This document shows, piece after piece, positions 29,761 through 40,868 of a stretch of DNA of 64,000 nucleotides. Within the stretch, counting starts at the first letter, position 1; every line of letters starts with the position of its first letter. The position numbers and the translations under genes are program-made. Origin of the DNA: Thermithiobacillus plumbiphilus (GTDB lineage: Bacteria > Pseudomonadota > Gammaproteobacteria > Acidithiobacillales > Thermithiobacillaceae); NCBI RefSeq assembly GCF_038070005.1, contig NZ_JBBPCO010000003.1, forward strand, positions 1 to 64,000, in the 5' to 3' direction. The notes beneath the pieces were generated by a model. The model saw only the letters and a program-made list of their open reading frames with translations, ran no database searches and was not told where the DNA came from.

Positions 29761-31161
29761 TCAGACCTCCCACTCGGGGCCGAAAATTTCAGGCCATTGC
29801 GACGCCAGGCGGCCGATATTGCCGGCCCCAAGGGTCAGCACGACATCATTGGGGCGCAGATCCTCAAGCAGTCTGGCCGGCAGTCCGGCCACTTCTTCGA
29901 CCAGGCAGGCCTTGACCCCACGCCCGCCCAGGGCATCCACCAGCCTGGCGCTGCTGGCCTCGGGAATCGGGGATTCACCGGCCGGATAGACGCCGGTCAG
30001 GAACACCGAATCGGCCTGGTCGAAGGCCGTGGTGAACTCCGCAAAGAGATCCCGGGTGCGGGTATAACGGTGCGGCTGAAAGGCGACCAGCAGACGCCGG
30101 TCGGGCCAGGCGGCACGCGCGGCGGCCAGCGTCGCCTGGATCTCGCGGGGATGGTGGCCGTAGTCATCCACGAAGATGGCACCCCGCCCCTGTCCGAGCA
30201 CCTGGAAGCGTCGGCCGATACCGCCGAACTGGGCCAGTGCCCGCTGTATCGCGTCCTCCTCCACCCCGACCCGACTGGCAATGCCGATTGCGGCCAGGGC
30301 ATTGAGGACATTGTGCCGCCCGGGCAGGCGTAGATTGATGTCCAGCCACTTGACGCTTTCGCCATTGGATACGCGGCGCCAGAGCGTGAAGCTGCTGTAG
30401 AGTCCGTCATGGCGCAGGTCGCGGGCCTGCAGATCGGCATCCGGCCCAAAGCCATAGGTCAGAATCGGCTTCTGGATCTGCGGCAGGAGTTCCCGGATTA
30501 CCGGGTCCTCCAGGCAGAGCACCGCCTGGCCATAGAAGGGCAGACGCCCGAGAAACTGTAAGAAAGCAGCCTTGAGCTTGCCGAAATCGTGCTCGTAGGT
30601 CTGCATGTGATCGGCATCGATATTGGTGACCACCGCCATCACCGGCGCGAGTTCCAGGAAGGAGGCGTCGGATTCATCGGCCTCGGCCACCAGATAGTCG
30701 CCAGTACCCAATGCAGCATGGGTGCCGGAGGCATTGAGCAGGCCGCCGATCACGAAGGTGGGATCGAGCCCGCCCTCGGCCAGGATGCTGGCGATCAGGC
30801 TGGTGGTGGTGGTCTTGCCATGGGTGCCGGCGACGGCGATGCCCTGCTTGAAGCGCATCAGCTCGCCAAGCATCTCGGCGCGGCGGATCACGGGCGTCTT
30901 GGCCTCGCGGGCGGCGGCGATCTCGGGATTGCTTTCGTTGATGGCCGAGGACACCACAACCACATCGGCACCGCGCACGTTGGCCGCCTCGTGGCCGATG
31001 AACACCGTGGCCCCGAGATCCTGCAGTCGCAACGTGGCGGTACTCGCGGCAATGTCCGAGCCGGATACGTGATAGCCGAGATTCAGCAGGACCTCGGCGA
31101 TGCCGCGCATGCCGGCGCCACCGATGCCAATGAAATGAATGCGTCTGATCCAGTTACGCAT
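29761..31161 (-). CDS. murC: UDP-N-acetylmuramate--L-alanine ligase
   Basis: MurC adds the first amino acid of the stem peptide. The 466-residue product has the N-terminal Rossmann motif IGIGGAGMRGIAEVL, the Mur ATP loop GTHGKTTTTSL, TNIDADHMQTYEHDF, the carbamylated-lysine region and FVDDYGHHPREI of the ligase family. It sits between murG and murB on the minus strand, 24 nt after murG. Confidence 0.97.
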   Translation of the reverse strand: MRNWIRRIHFIGIGGAGMRGIAEVLLNLGYHVSGSDIAASTATLRLQDLGATVFIGHEAANVRGADVVVVSSAINESNPEIAAAREAKTPVIRRAEMLGELMRFKQGIAVAGTHGKTTTTSLIASILAEGGLDPTFVIGGLLNASGTHAALGTGDYLVAEADESDASFLELAPVMAVVTNIDADHMQTYEHDFGKLKAAFLQFLGRLPFYGQAVLCLEDPVIRELLPQIQKPILTYGFGPDADLQARDLRHDGLYSSFTLWRRVSNGESVKWLDINLRLPGRHNVLNALAAIGIASRVGVEEDAIQRALAQFGGIGRRFQVLGQGRGAIFVDDYGHHPREIQATLAAARAAWPDRRLLVAFQPHRYTRTRDLFAEFTTAFDQADSVFLTGVYPAGESPIPEASSARLVDALGGRGVKACLVEEVAGLPARLLEDLRPNDVVLTLGAGNIGRLASQWPEIFGPEWEV

Positions 31162-31185
31162 GCGCGCTCCCGCAATTGAAATGTC

Positions 31186-32280
31186 TCATGATCTTCCTCG
31201 GGCATAACGGGCGGCCCAATCCCGGCAGAAGCTGGCGACCTCATCGGCAGCGGCCGGTCGCGCCTGCGAGCGGGCCTGTTCCGCCATGTGCAGCCGCAGA
31301 TCGGCGCTTTCCAGAATGGGCTGGAGTTGCGCCAGCAGGCTTTCCGGGGTCAGCGCCTCCTGGCGGATCATCCGGGCTGCCCCGGCGCGCACCAGAAAAT
31401 CGGCATTGGCGGCCTGATGGTCGTCCACGGCATGGGGGTAAGGGACCAGAATGGCGCCCAGTCCCGCACAGGCCAGTTCCGCTACCGTCAGCGCCCCCGA
31501 TCGGCAGATCGCAAGATCCGCCCAGGACAGGGCTTCGGCCACATTTTCAATGAAGGGCTCCACCCGCGCCTCAACATTGGCGTCCACATATCGCTGCTGC
31601 GCTTCGGCGTGATGCTTCGGCCCGGTCTGATGCCAGACTTCGGGGCGCTGGGCCGGGTCGAGTCGGGCCAGGGTGTCGACCAGCACCCGGTTGAGATCGC
31701 GCGCACCCAGACTGCCACCCATGACCAGCAGGCGCACCGGACCAGCGCGACTGGCAAGGCGTGAGCGCGGCTCGGGCAGGGCCGCAATGGCACCGCGCAC
31801 GGGATTTCCGACCCACTGGCTCTGCTTGCCAAGGCTCTGCAGCGGAAAGCCGGTCAGCACCGCCTGGGCGATGCGCGCCACCAGGCGGTTGGCCCAGCCG
31901 GGCACGGCATTTTGTTCATGGATGAGCAAGGGGATGCCAAGGCTGCGGGCAGCCAGGCCCACCGGGCCGGAAACGAAGCCACCCATGCCGAGTACGGCCT
32001 GGGGCTTTTCCTGCTGCAGCAACTGGCGAGCCTGATTTACTGCACGCAGGATCAGCCAGGGCGCGGCGATCATGCGCCCCGCCCCCTTGCCACGCAGACC
32101 GGCCATCTGCATCAGGTGCAGCGGAAAGCCCGCCGCCGGTACCACGCGGGCCTCCAGACCGGCGGCCGTGCCGACAAAGCCGACCTGATCACCGCCCTGG
32201 CGCAGCACCTCGGCTACGGCGAGCGCCGGGAACACATGCCCGCCCGTGCCGCCTGCCGCAATCATGATCCTGGCGCTCAC
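31186..32280 (-). CDS. murG: lipid II synthase MurG
   Basis: MurG transfers GlcNAc onto lipid I at the inner face of the membrane. The 364-residue GT-B protein has AAGGTGGHVFPALAVA (G loop 1), GGFVSGPVGLAA (G loop 2), LIHEQNAVPGWANR, GGSLGARDLNR (G loop 3) and CRSGALTVAELACAGLGAILVPYPHAVDDHQ in the donor-binding half. The start overlaps the ftsW stop by four nt. Confidence 0.97.
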   Translation of the reverse strand: MSARIMIAAGGTGGHVFPALAVAEVLRQGGDQVGFVGTAAGLEARVVPAAGFPLHLMQMAGLRGKGAGRMIAAPWLILRAVNQARQLLQQEKPQAVLGMGGFVSGPVGLAARSLGIPLLIHEQNAVPGWANRLVARIAQAVLTGFPLQSLGKQSQWVGNPVRGAIAALPEPRSRLASRAGPVRLLVMGGSLGARDLNRVLVDTLARLDPAQRPEVWHQTGPKHHAEAQQRYVDANVEARVEPFIENVAEALSWADLAICRSGALTVAELACAGLGAILVPYPHAVDDHQAANADFLVRAGAARMIRQEALTPESLLAQLQPILESADLRLHMAEQARSQARPAAADEVASFCRDWAARYARGRS

Positions 32281-33506
32281 GTTTCTCTCCGGGCGTACTG
32301 ATCCGGATAATCAAGCCCGACCGGGGCTGGCTTTTCAGCGGGCTGCAGGGTGGCACTGACCCCAAGCACCACGCCAATGGCAAGCGCCATGAACAACAGG
32401 CTGCTGCCGCCATAGCTCATCAGCGGCAATGTCAGGCCCTTGGTGGGCAGGGTACCAAGATTGACGCCTATGCTTGCCAGCGCCTGCATCGAAAACCAGA
32501 TCAGGACTCCATAACAAAGCAGGGCCTCGAAGCGCCGGTCCTGCGCCTCGGCCCGCCTTGCGATGAAGAACATGCGTAGCGCCGCCAGCACGAACAGCAG
32601 CAGTACGGTAAGCACACCGACCAGACCGAGCTCCTCGCCAATGACAGCCAGAATGAAATCGGTATGCGCCTCGGGCAGATAGAACATCTTCTGCACGCCT
32701 TCGCCCAGCCCGACGCCAAAGACACCACCACGCCCGAAGGCGATCAAGGACTGGATCAACTGAAACCCGGAATCGAAGGGATGCGCCCAGGGATCGCGGT
32801 AGGCCGTCAATCGCGCCAGCCGATAGGGTTCGATGATGGCCAGCAATGCAAAGAGCACCAGGACCACCAGTCCGCCTCCGAGCACGAAGCGCATGGGCAG
32901 GCCACCGAGGAACAGGATGCCACCGGCAATGACAACCGCCACCACGAAAGCGCCCATGTCCGGTTCCAGCAGCAGCAGGAAGCCGGAAATTGCGAGGATT
33001 GCCACCACCGGCAAGAGCCCCTGACGGAAGGACTCCAGGGCCGCCCCCTTGCGCAGCACATAACCCGCCATGAATACCAGCAGGCCAAACTTGAAGAACT
33101 CCGAGGGCTGGAAGCGCAACAGCACGAGATTGATCCAGCGGCGGCTGGCGTTGACGGTCATGCCGATGCCCGGGATCAGCACGAGCAGCAACAGCCCGAT
33201 GCTGATCCACAGCAGAATGGGCCCTCGCTCCATCCACACGCGCGCCGGTACGCGCATGCCGACATACATGGCCGCAAGACTCAGGACCAGATAAATCGAC
33301 TGCCGCACGAGGTAGTAATAGGGATTGCCCAGGTCGTGCGCCGCGCGTGCCGAGCTGGCGGAGAATACCATGACCAGCCCCAGACCCATGATCAGCAGTA
33401 CGGTACCAAGCAGCCAGCCATCGACATTCACAAGGCGCGCCAGGATTGGTTGCTCCTGCTTTGTGCCTGCAGATTCTGCCTTGGATCCACGAAGCCAGCT
33501 CATCAT
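32277..33506 (-). CDS. ftsW: peptidoglycan polymerase FtsW
   Basis: FtsW is the SEDS glycosyltransferase of the divisome, working with FtsI. The 409-residue product has about ten membrane helices. SEDS signatures are visible: GLVMVFSASSARA, RRWINLVLLRFQPSEFFKFGLL, HTDFILAVIGEELGLVG (with the catalytic aspartate) and PTKGLTLPLMSYGGSSLL. It overlaps murD and murG by four nt on either side. Confidence 0.96.
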   Translation of the reverse strand: MMSWLRGSKAESAGTKQEQPILARLVNVDGWLLGTVLLIMGLGLVMVFSASSARAAHDLGNPYYYLVRQSIYLVLSLAAMYVGMRVPARVWMERGPILLWISIGLLLLVLIPGIGMTVNASRRWINLVLLRFQPSEFFKFGLLVFMAGYVLRKGAALESFRQGLLPVVAILAISGFLLLLEPDMGAFVVAVVIAGGILFLGGLPMRFVLGGGLVVLVLFALLAIIEPYRLARLTAYRDPWAHPFDSGFQLIQSLIAFGRGGVFGVGLGEGVQKMFYLPEAHTDFILAVIGEELGLVGVLTVLLLFVLAALRMFFIARRAEAQDRRFEALLCYGVLIWFSMQALASIGVNLGTLPTKGLTLPLMSYGGSSLLFMALAIGVVLGVSATLQPAEKPAPVGLDYPDQYARRET

Positions 33507-34891
33507 GCGCGCTCCCCTGGCAACTGCTGTACGGCCTCGGAAAAAACACGTCCTCTTTCGGCATAGTCCCGGAACATGTCGAGACTGGCGCAGGCAGGTG
33601 ACAGCAGGACCTGATCGCCGGGCCGGGCGAGTTCAGCGGCGAGCTTTACGGCCTCTGGCATGCTGCTGACCTGATGGATCGGCACGACACCCTGGATCAC
33701 GGTCTCGATCAGGGGCGCGTCGCGCCCGATCAGGATGGCCGCCCGGGCCTTGCCTTCCAGCGCCTGGCGCAACGGGCGGAGGTCCGCGCCCTTGCAATCA
33801 CCACCCAGGATCGGAATGACGGGTCCCGGAAGGCCTGCCAGGGCCTTGGCCGTAGCACCCACGTTCGTGCCCTTGGAATCATTGAAATAGCTGACTCTGT
33901 TGATCTCGGCGACCTTGACCATGCGATGCGGCAGGCCACGAAAACTCTTGAGGGCCGAAGCCGCGGCCGGCAGCGGCACCCCGGCGGCGAAGGCAATGGC
34001 GACGGCCGCCATGGCATTCTCCAGGTTATGCTCGCCAAGGATCTGCAGGGCATGCACCGGCAGCACGGCATAGCTGCTGCCTTGCGCGCCATCGAGGGTC
34101 AGGTATTCACCAAAACCCTGATCCAGCACGCGGACATTGCCGCTGCCAGCGGGAATCTTCCGGCCAAACAACACGACCTGCACGCCCCTTGGCGCCTGGG
34201 CCGCGAGCGCGGTGGTGGCGGCATCCGTGCCATTGAGCACCAGGGTATCGCCCGGCTGCATGTTGGCGAAGATGCGCGCCTTGGCGGCCACGTAATCCGC
34301 AAAGCCGGCATAGCGGTCCATGTGATCTTCGGACAGGTTAAGCACGGCGGCCACCCGTGGGCGGAAGCTCTCGATCAGCTCCAGCTGAAAACTGGACAGT
34401 TCCAGCACGTAAAGCCCGACCTGCTCACCGGCCTGCGGCAACAGCTCCAGTGCCGGCGTGCCGAGATTGCCGCCCGCTTTCATCTTCAGACCAGCAGCGG
34501 CCGCCATTTCGGCCACCAGGGTCGTGACCGTACTTTTGCCGTTGGAACCGGTGATCGCGACGATGGGCGCCTGTGCCAGCGCATAAAAGAGCTCGATGTC
34601 GCCAATGATCCGCACCCCCGCTGCACGCGCGCGGACGAAGGCCGGGTCACTCTGCGCCAGCCCCGGGCTGACAACGATGAGATCCTGATCCGCAAAGACT
34701 GCCGGATCAAAGCCACCCAGCCGCCACTCTATACTCGGATGCCTCGACTTCAGAGCATCGATGTCCGGCGGACTGGCACGGCTGTCTGTCGCCTGAATGC
34801 GCGCGCCGAGCCGCTCCAGCACCGGCAGTACCGACTGCCCGGTCTTGCCGAGTCCGACCACCAGCACCTTTTTGTCGCGCAGATCGATCAT
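33503..34891 (-). CDS. murD: UDP-N-acetylmuramoyl-L-alanine--D-glutamate ligase
   Basis: MurD adds D-glutamate to the stem peptide. The 462-residue product has [15 protein letters not shown] at the start, the ATP loop [44 protein letters not shown] and [19 protein letters not shown] near the end, all characteristic of MurD. The gene overlaps mraY and ftsW by four nt each. Confidence 0.97.
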   Translation of the reverse strand: MIDLRDKKVLVVGLGKTGQSVLPVLERLGARIQATDSRASPPDIDALKSRHPSIEWRLGGFDPAVFADQDLIVVSPGLAQSDPAFVRARAAGVRIIGDIELFYALAQAPIVAITGSNGKSTVTTLVAEMAAAAGLKMKAGGNLGTPALELLPQAGEQVGLYVLELSSFQLELIESFRPRVAAVLNLSEDHMDRYAGFADYVAAKARIFANMQPGDTLVLNGTDAATTALAAQAPRGVQVVLFGRKIPAGSGNVRVLDQGFGEYLTLDGAQGSSYAVLPVHALQILGEHNLENAMAAVAIAFAAGVPLPAAASALKSFRGLPHRMVKVAEINRVSYFNDSKGTNVGATAKALAGLPGPVIPILGGDCKGADLRPLRQALEGKARAAILIGRDAPLIETVIQGVVPIHQVSSMPEAVKLAAELARPGDQVLLSPACASLDMFRDYAERGRVFSEAVQQLPGERA

Positions 34892-35973
34892 CGGATTTTC
34901 AGACTCGACAGGCCAACGAGGATGAGGATCACGGTAACGATCCAGAAGCGCACGATCACGCGCGGTTCCGGCCAGCCCTTCAGCTCGAAATGGTGATGCA
35001 GGGGCGCCATGCGAAAGATGCGTCGCCCGGTCAGCTTGAAGGAAGCCACCTGGATCATCACCGAGAGCGTTTCCATCACGAACACCCCCCCCATGATGAA
35101 CAGCACGATCTCCTGGCGGGCCACCACGGCCACCACCCCGAGTGCCGCGCCCAGCGCCAGGGCGCCGACGTCACCCATGAACACCTGGGCGGGATAGGCA
35201 TTGAACCAGAGAAAACCCAATCCCGCGCCAACCAAGGCGCCGCAGAAGATCAGCAGTTCGCCACTGCCGGGGACATCGGGGATGCCCAGATAATTGGCGA
35301 AGATGGCATTACCCGAAACATACACGAAGATTCCCAGGGCGCCGGCGACGAGCACGGTTGGCAGGATGGCCAGGCCGTCGAGCCCGTCCGTCAGGTTGAC
35401 GGCATTAGAGGAGCCGACGATCACGAAATAGGTCAGCAGGATATAGGCATAACCGAGATCGATCTCGACATCCTTGATGAAAGGCAGAATCAGCTGGGTT
35501 TCGACGCGGTGTTCGGCGGTGGCGTAAAGGATGATCGCGGCAATCAGGGCGACGATGGACTGGCCAAGATACTTGTAGCGCGCTGCCAGCCCCTTGGGAT
35601 CCTTGAGCACCAGCTTGCGATAGTCATCGATCCAGCCGATCACGCCAAAGGCAAGCGTGGTGCCCAGCGAGATCAAGACGAAGCGGTTGCTGAGGTCGGC
35701 CCAGAGCAGGGTGGCCAGCGCCACGGCGACCAGGATCAGCCCGCCCCCCATGGTCGGCGTGCCGGATTTGATCAAATGCGTCTGCGGGCCATCGGTGCGC
35801 ACGGTCTGACCAATCTGGTACTTCTTGAGCCAGGCGATGAAGGCCGGGCCGATGATAAAGGAGATGCCGAGTGCCGTCAGGGTGGCCAGCACCCCGCGCA
35901 GGGTGATGTACTGAAAGACGCCAAAACCGCGATAATCCACTGCCAGCAACTGAAAAAGATAAAAAAGCATCAA
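34888..35973 (-). CDS. mraY: phospho-N-acetylmuramoyl-pentapeptide transferase
   Basis: MraY makes lipid I by moving phospho-MurNAc-pentapeptide onto undecaprenyl phosphate. The 361-residue protein has ten membrane helices, the conserved [12 protein letters not shown], the catalytic aspartates in GWIDDYRKL and [14 protein letters not shown], and the C-terminal histidine motif [15 protein letters not shown]. It overlaps murF by four nt. Confidence 0.97.
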   Translation of the reverse strand: MMLFYLFQLLAVDYRGFGVFQYITLRGVLATLTALGISFIIGPAFIAWLKKYQIGQTVRTDGPQTHLIKSGTPTMGGGLILVAVALATLLWADLSNRFVLISLGTTLAFGVIGWIDDYRKLVLKDPKGLAARYKYLGQSIVALIAAIILYATAEHRVETQLILPFIKDVEIDLGYAYILLTYFVIVGSSNAVNLTDGLDGLAILPTVLVAGALGIFVYVSGNAIFANYLGIPDVPGSGELLIFCGALVGAGLGFLWFNAYPAQVFMGDVGALALGAALGVVAVVARQEIVLFIMGGVFVMETLSVMIQVASFKLTGRRIFRMAPLHHHFELKGWPEPRVIVRFWIVTVILILVGLSSLKIR

Positions 35974-37313
35974 GTATTTCCCGTGACGATTGCCTGGACG
36001 ACGCGCTCCATGCGGGCACTGCGTGAACCCTTGACCAATATCCGCACTCCCTCATGCTCCAGTGCCTGCAAGTCCTGGAGCAAGATATCCAGGTCATCAT
36101 AGGCCTGCCCACCAGTCCCAAAGCCCGGCACCGCACGCGCGGCCATCTCGCCCAGGGTCAGCAGGCGCTGCACGCCCAGCCCCCGGGCCATCATGCCTGC
36201 CGCTTCGTGCATGGCCGGGGCATCCTCACCCAACTCGCCCATATTGCCAAGCACCAGGATCTTTTCGCCGGGCCCATCGACCAGCACGCGCACGGCGGCT
36301 TCCAGAGAGGCGGGATTGGCGTTGTAGGTATCATCCAGCACCTGACTGCCGCCCCGCCCCGACCGCCAGTTGAGCCGCCCGGGCACCGGCTGCATCATGC
36401 CAAGGCCCTGGTTGATCTGTTCCGGCGCAATGTTCAGGGAAAGCGCCACGCCGATCGCCGCCAGGGCGTTGGCGCCATTGTGACGCCCCGGCAGGGGAAG
36501 CTTCACGGAGAACGCATCCTGACCTGCCTCCACCTGGAGCCGCCCCCCACCAGCCTCCGCTTCCCAGCGGCCCCGCAGCTCAAGCTCCTCGGCATCCAGG
36601 CCAAAACGCAGCAGGCGCCCAGGATTTTTCTCGGCCCAGTAATCGATGAAGGCATCGTCGCCGTTGAGCACGGCAAGCCCTTCGCTGCTCAAGCCTTCGA
36701 GAATCTCGCCCTTGGCCCGGGCAATGGCTTCCAGGCTGCCGAGTCCTTCCAGATGAGCCGGGCGGGCATTGTTGATCAGCGCGATATCCGGTTGCGCCAG
36801 CCGGGTAAGGACAGCGATTTCGCCGGAATGATTCATGCCCATCTCGATCACCGCAAAACGGTGCTCGGCGCGCAGGCGCAAAAGCGTGAGGGGAACGCCG
36901 ATGTGATTGTTGAGATTGCCGCGCGTGGCCAGCACCGGGCCCGCCGTGCCCAAAATGGCAGCGAGCATTTCCTTGACCGTGGTCTTGCCGCAGGAACCGG
37001 TCACCGCCACCACCGGGATGTCATGGCGCCGGCGCCAGGCGGCTGCGAGCTGCTGCAGCGCTGCCAGTGGATCGGCCACCAGCACCTGCGGCAATGCGAT
37101 GTCGGGCTGGATGCGCTCCACCAGGGCACCCGCCCCGCCACGCGCGGCGACTTCCGCCAGATGCGCATGGCCATCGAAGCGCTCGCCCTGCAGCGCCACG
37201 AAGAGACTGCCGGGCTCCAGGGTGCGGCTGTCGGAGCCGACAGCCTGGATCTGGGCATCCTCACCGTGCAGGACGCCATCCGTGATACGCGCAACTTCAC
37301 TTAGATAAAGCAA
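35970..37313 (-). CDS. murF: UDP-MurNAc-tripeptide--D-alanyl-D-alanine ligase
   Basis: MurF adds D-Ala-D-Ala to complete the pentapeptide. The 447-residue product has the ATP loop [36 protein letters not shown] and [15 protein letters not shown], the last two diagnostic for MurF. Its start overlaps the murE stop by 13 nt. Confidence 0.96.
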   Translation of the reverse strand: MLYLSEVARITDGVLHGEDAQIQAVGSDSRTLEPGSLFVALQGERFDGHAHLAEVAARGGAGALVERIQPDIALPQVLVADPLAALQQLAAAWRRRHDIPVVAVTGSCGKTTVKEMLAAILGTAGPVLATRGNLNNHIGVPLTLLRLRAEHRFAVIEMGMNHSGEIAVLTRLAQPDIALINNARPAHLEGLGSLEAIARAKGEILEGLSSEGLAVLNGDDAFIDYWAEKNPGRLLRFGLDAEELELRGRWEAEAGGGRLQVEAGQDAFSVKLPLPGRHNGANALAAIGVALSLNIAPEQINQGLGMMQPVPGRLNWRSGRGGSQVLDDTYNANPASLEAAVRVLVDGPGEKILVLGNMGELGEDAPAMHEAAGMMARGLGVQRLLTLGEMAARAVPGFGTGGQAYDDLDILLQDLQALEHEGVRILVKGSRSARMERVVQAIVTGNT

Positions 37314-38767
37314 GACTGCTCCAGTACCCTGCGGGCAACTTCGACATCATCAAAAGGGCGTCGCACGCCCGCGACTTCCTGATAATTTTCATGCCCCTTG
37401 CCGGCGATCAGCACGCAATCCCCCACCCTGGCCGCCCGGATGGCGATCTCGATGGCGCGGGCGCGGTCATGGAGGCGCAGAGCCTCATTGGGCGCCTCCA
37501 TGCCGGCCAGGATCTCCGCCATGATGGCTTGTGGCGGCTCGCTGCGCGGGTTGTCATCCGTCAGCACCACCCAGTCCGCAAGCGCCTCGGCAATCCGGCC
37601 CATCTGCGGGCGCTTGCCGCGATCGCGGTCACCGCCGCAGCCGAACACGCAAAAGAGTTTTCCGGCCACTGACTGGTGCAGATCCTTGAGCACCGTTTCC
37701 AGGGCATCGGGCGTGTGGGCATAGTCCACCACCACCAGCGGCGACGGCCTGCCGGCACTGACCCTTTCCAAGCGCCCCGGCACGGGCGGGACCCGTCCCA
37801 GCCGCTCGGCGATTTCGGCGGGCCGGCCACCGAGCAGGATCCCGGCCGCCAAGGCGGCTAGCAGGTTCAGGACATTGACCCGACCGATCCAGCCGCTCTG
37901 GATGCTGCAGTCGCCACTCGGGGTCTGCACCTCAAGATGAAGCCCCTCCCCATCCTGATGGACTGATCGCGGTCGCACCTCACCGTGTTCGAACCCGAAA
38001 CTGATCACCTCGACGCCGGCGGGCAATTGCCGGCGCAGCACCTCGCCGTAGGGATCATCGGCATTGAGCACCGCATAACGCAGCCCGGGACGCGTGAAGA
38101 GCGAAGCCTTGGCGGCGAAATAGGCCTCCATGTCGCCATGGAAATCCAGATGGTCCCGGGTCAGATTGGTGAACACCGCGAGCTGTATGGGTACGCCGGC
38201 GATCCGGTTCAGGGCCAGGGCGTGCGAGGAAACCTCCATGGCGACACTGCGGGCGCCCTGCTCCCGACAGGCATGCAGGGTGGCATGCAAGGCCTCGATA
38301 TCCGGCGTGGTGTTCGCCTGGGTCTGCAGGCGGCCGGGGAAACCCCAGCCGAGCGTACCGATCACGCAGGTGGGTTGCGGCAGTACCGCGTCGAGCAGAT
38401 GCGTCACGCTGCTCTTGCCATTGGTCCCGGTCACGCCAGCGATAAATAGTGCATTTTCGTTCAGCGCGTAACATTTCGCCATGGCCTGGCCAAACAGCTC
38501 TCGCGCCGCGGGCGTTGCCCAGACCGGCCGGTCGTCGCGCAGGCTGCAGGACTCCGTTTCTGCTTCGAGCAGGACCGCGGCGGCACCCGCCTGCAGGGCG
38601 GCATCGACATGGGCATCGGCGGGACGGCTGCCGCGCAGGGCAACGAAGAGTTCCCCGCCACGCACCCGTCGGCTGTCACTGGTGAGCCCCGAAAATGACA
38701 AGGTCGACAGAGCCTCGGGGACCCTGTCGAACACGGTGATGGCAGGTATCAGCCCCGTTGCGGCCAT
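37301..38767 (-). CDS. murE: UDP-MurNAc-tripeptide synthetase, meso-diaminopimelate type
   Basis: MurE adds the third residue of the stem peptide. The 488-residue product has SRRVRGGELFVALRG, the ATP loop GTNGKSSVTHLL, FTNLTRDHLDFHGDMEAYF and DYAHTPDALE. The substrate-selecting motif is DNPR (TDDNPRSEPP), which marks the meso-diaminopimelate-adding form, so the cell wall is of the usual Gram-negative chemotype. It overlaps the ftsI stop by 19 nt. Confidence 0.97.
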   Translation of the reverse strand: MAATGLIPAITVFDRVPEALSTLSFSGLTSDSRRVRGGELFVALRGSRPADAHVDAALQAGAAAVLLEAETESCSLRDDRPVWATPAARELFGQAMAKCYALNENALFIAGVTGTNGKSSVTHLLDAVLPQPTCVIGTLGWGFPGRLQTQANTTPDIEALHATLHACREQGARSVAMEVSSHALALNRIAGVPIQLAVFTNLTRDHLDFHGDMEAYFAAKASLFTRPGLRYAVLNADDPYGEVLRRQLPAGVEVISFGFEHGEVRPRSVHQDGEGLHLEVQTPSGDCSIQSGWIGRVNVLNLLAALAAGILLGGRPAEIAERLGRVPPVPGRLERVSAGRPSPLVVVDYAHTPDALETVLKDLHQSVAGKLFCVFGCGGDRDRGKRPQMGRIAEALADWVVLTDDNPRSEPPQAIMAEILAGMEAPNEALRLHDRARAIEIAIRAARVGDCVLIAGKGHENYQEVAGVRRPFDDVEVARRVLEQSCFI

Positions 38768-40608
38768 GGCTCGGTTTCCTTGCCATCCCCCTCGGCGGCA
38801 TTCACCAGTCGGGGCTTGGGAGAATCCAGCAGCAGGGGCGAAGCCGCATCCGGTGCGATGCTCATCATCCGCAGGCTGCCGGCCATGACCTGACGGAACA
38901 CGGGAGCAGCAACCAGGCCACCGTAATAATTGCCTTTGGGCTCATTGATCATGACGGCAATGGCAATGCGCGGCTGGCTGGCCGGCGCAAAGCCCACGAA
39001 TGAGGAGACATAGCTATTGGCGCTATAACCGCCGCCACGCGCCTTGTGCGCCGTGCCGGTCTTGCCGGCCACGCGGTAGCCAGGAATCATTGCATTTGTT
39101 CCCGTACCTTCTGGCGTGACCACCCCTTCCAGCATCAGCCGCAGCAGGCGGGCCGTTTCCGGCTTCATGATGCGCTTGCCCGGCGCGCCATTCGCAGTCC
39201 CGGCCCGGATGATGCTGGGCTGGTAATAGGTACCGCCATTGGCGATAGCCGCGTAGGCGGCGGTCATCTGCAGAGCGCTGGCCGACAGGCCATAGCCAAA
39301 GGCCAGCGTGGCCCGCTCCACCACGCCCCAGCTTTGATAGCCAGGGAGGCTGCCCGGAGACTCTCCCGGCAGTCCGGTACCAGGAACCTGACCGAAGCCG
39401 GCATTGCTGAGCATGCGGTAGAAGGCCTCGGGCGGGGTTTTCAGCGCAACCTGGGCCGCGCCGATGTTGCTTGAATGCATCAGGATGCCAGCCAGCCCAA
39501 GCACACCCTGGGGATGATCATCGCGGATATTGGCGTTGCCGACCCGATAGGACTGATAGTTGCAGTTGAAGGTGCTCTCGGGCCGGACGGCACCACTTTC
39601 CAGCGCAGCCGCTATGGTGAATGGCTTGATGGTGGAGCCCGGCTCGAAGGCGTCGGCAACAGCCCGGTCACGCCACTGAGCAGGACCACTGCTTTCACGG
39701 TTATTGGGATTGAAGCCCTGTTGCGTGGCCATCGCCAGGATCTCGCCCGTTTTTACATCCATCACCACCACCGAGCCGGATTTCGCCCGAAGCTTCTGGA
39801 CAGCCGCCTTGAGTTCACGGTATGCAAGATACTGGATGCGCCGGTCAAGGCTCAGGGTGAGCGGCCGCCCGGGCTTGACCGGTTCGACCGTGGCCAGGTT
39901 CGTCACCCATCGGCCGATGTTGTCGCGGATTGCCAGCATCTTGCCGGGTCGACCCTGCAACCAGTCGTTGTAAGCCAGTTCGATGCCCTCCAGCCCCTTG
40001 TCATCGACATCGGTGAAACCGAGCAGATGCCCGGCAACCTCGCCAGTCGGGTAAAAGCGCCGGCTCTCCTTCAGGGCATATACACCCGGGATGTCCAGTG
40101 CCTGGATCTCCTCGGCCAGCCTGGGCGTCACCTGACGTTTGACGTAGACGAAACTCGCACGGGGGTTGCGCACCAGATGCGCCAGCCTGTCATTGGACAT
40201 GCCCAGGGCCTGGGCCAGCTCCGGCCAGCGTTCCCGGCTCCCGGTGAACTCCTTGGGATTGACCCAGATCGAGCGCATGGGGGTTGAAAGTGCCAGCGGC
40301 TCGCCGTTGCGGTCATAAATGGCGCCGCGCATGGCTGGAATCGGCAGTTCGCGCAGGTAGCGATGCTCCCCTTGCTCGCGCAGGAAGTCGACCTGTTTCA
40401 CCTGTAGATCATAGGCTTGGTAGGCCATGCCCACAAAGGCGAGACAGATGAGACCGATCGTCGCCCAGGCGCGGCCGGGTCCCGCCACCGGCGCCTTTGT
40501 GGCTCCCGAGCTGCTCCGGCGCCGGTCCGGACCACGCGGCGCGGCGCGGCGCTCTTCTCGCCCGCGCCTATATCCAGACTCATATCGCTTGAAATCGTGC
40601 TGGCTCAT
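38749..40608 (-). CDS. ftsI: septal transpeptidase FtsI (PBP3)
   Basis: FtsI crosslinks septal peptidoglycan with FtsW. The 619-residue product has a basic cytoplasmic tail, one membrane helix (AWATIGLICLAFVGMAYQAYDL), a pedestal domain (MRGAIYDRNGEPLA) and the transpeptidase domain with SxxK (EPGSTIKPF, active Ser near residue 321), SxN (HSSNIG) and KTG (AGKTGTAHK). The long basic N-terminal tail, about 45 residues, is rich in Arg. It overlaps ftsL by four nt. Confidence 0.97.
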   Translation of the reverse strand: MSQHDFKRYESGYRRGREERRAAPRGPDRRRSSSGATKAPVAGPGRAWATIGLICLAFVGMAYQAYDLQVKQVDFLREQGEHRYLRELPIPAMRGAIYDRNGEPLALSTPMRSIWVNPKEFTGSRERWPELAQALGMSNDRLAHLVRNPRASFVYVKRQVTPRLAEEIQALDIPGVYALKESRRFYPTGEVAGHLLGFTDVDDKGLEGIELAYNDWLQGRPGKMLAIRDNIGRWVTNLATVEPVKPGRPLTLSLDRRIQYLAYRELKAAVQKLRAKSGSVVVMDVKTGEILAMATQQGFNPNNRESSGPAQWRDRAVADAFEPGSTIKPFTIAAALESGAVRPESTFNCNYQSYRVGNANIRDDHPQGVLGLAGILMHSSNIGAAQVALKTPPEAFYRMLSNAGFGQVPGTGLPGESPGSLPGYQSWGVVERATLAFGYGLSASALQMTAAYAAIANGGTYYQPSIIRAGTANGAPGKRIMKPETARLLRLMLEGVVTPEGTGTNAMIPGYRVAGKTGTAHKARGGGYSANSYVSSFVGFAPASQPRIAIAVMINEPKGNYYGGLVAAPVFRQVMAGSLRMMSIAPDAASPLLLDSPKPRLVNAAEGDGKETEPWPQRG

Positions 40609-40868
40609 GGCTGACGCACCACTAGAATTCCGTTCACCGGGGGCATTCTCATTTGCAGTTTGTCGCGGGCAATTTCATCGATCCGGCCATGAGCCGCCAG
40701 GGTGGACTGCTCCAGCTGTAGCTGGCCCCACTGGGTCTCCATCTTGAACCGCTGATGCTGGGCACTCTGCAGGTTGATAAAAAGATCACGACTGGTCTGG
40801 CGCACGGCCACGAGGCCAATGAGGCTGACCAGGATGAGACCGGCGAGCAGAAATGGCAGAGCGCGCAT
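40605..40868 (-). CDS. ftsL: cell division protein FtsL
   Basis: An 87-residue bitopic protein with an N-terminal membrane helix (ALPFLLAGLILVSLIGLVAV) and a periplasmic coiled-coil-like segment (RDLFINLQSAQHQRFKMETQWGQLQLEQSTL as heptads) ending in DKLQMRMPP. FtsL joins FtsQ and FtsB and activates FtsWI. The family is poorly conserved; position between rsmH and ftsI plus topology carry the call. It overlaps rsmH by one nt. Confidence 0.88.
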   Translation of the reverse strand: MRALPFLLAGLILVSLIGLVAVRQTSRDLFINLQSAQHQRFKMETQWGQLQLEQSTLAAHGRIDEIARDKLQMRMPPVNGILVVRQP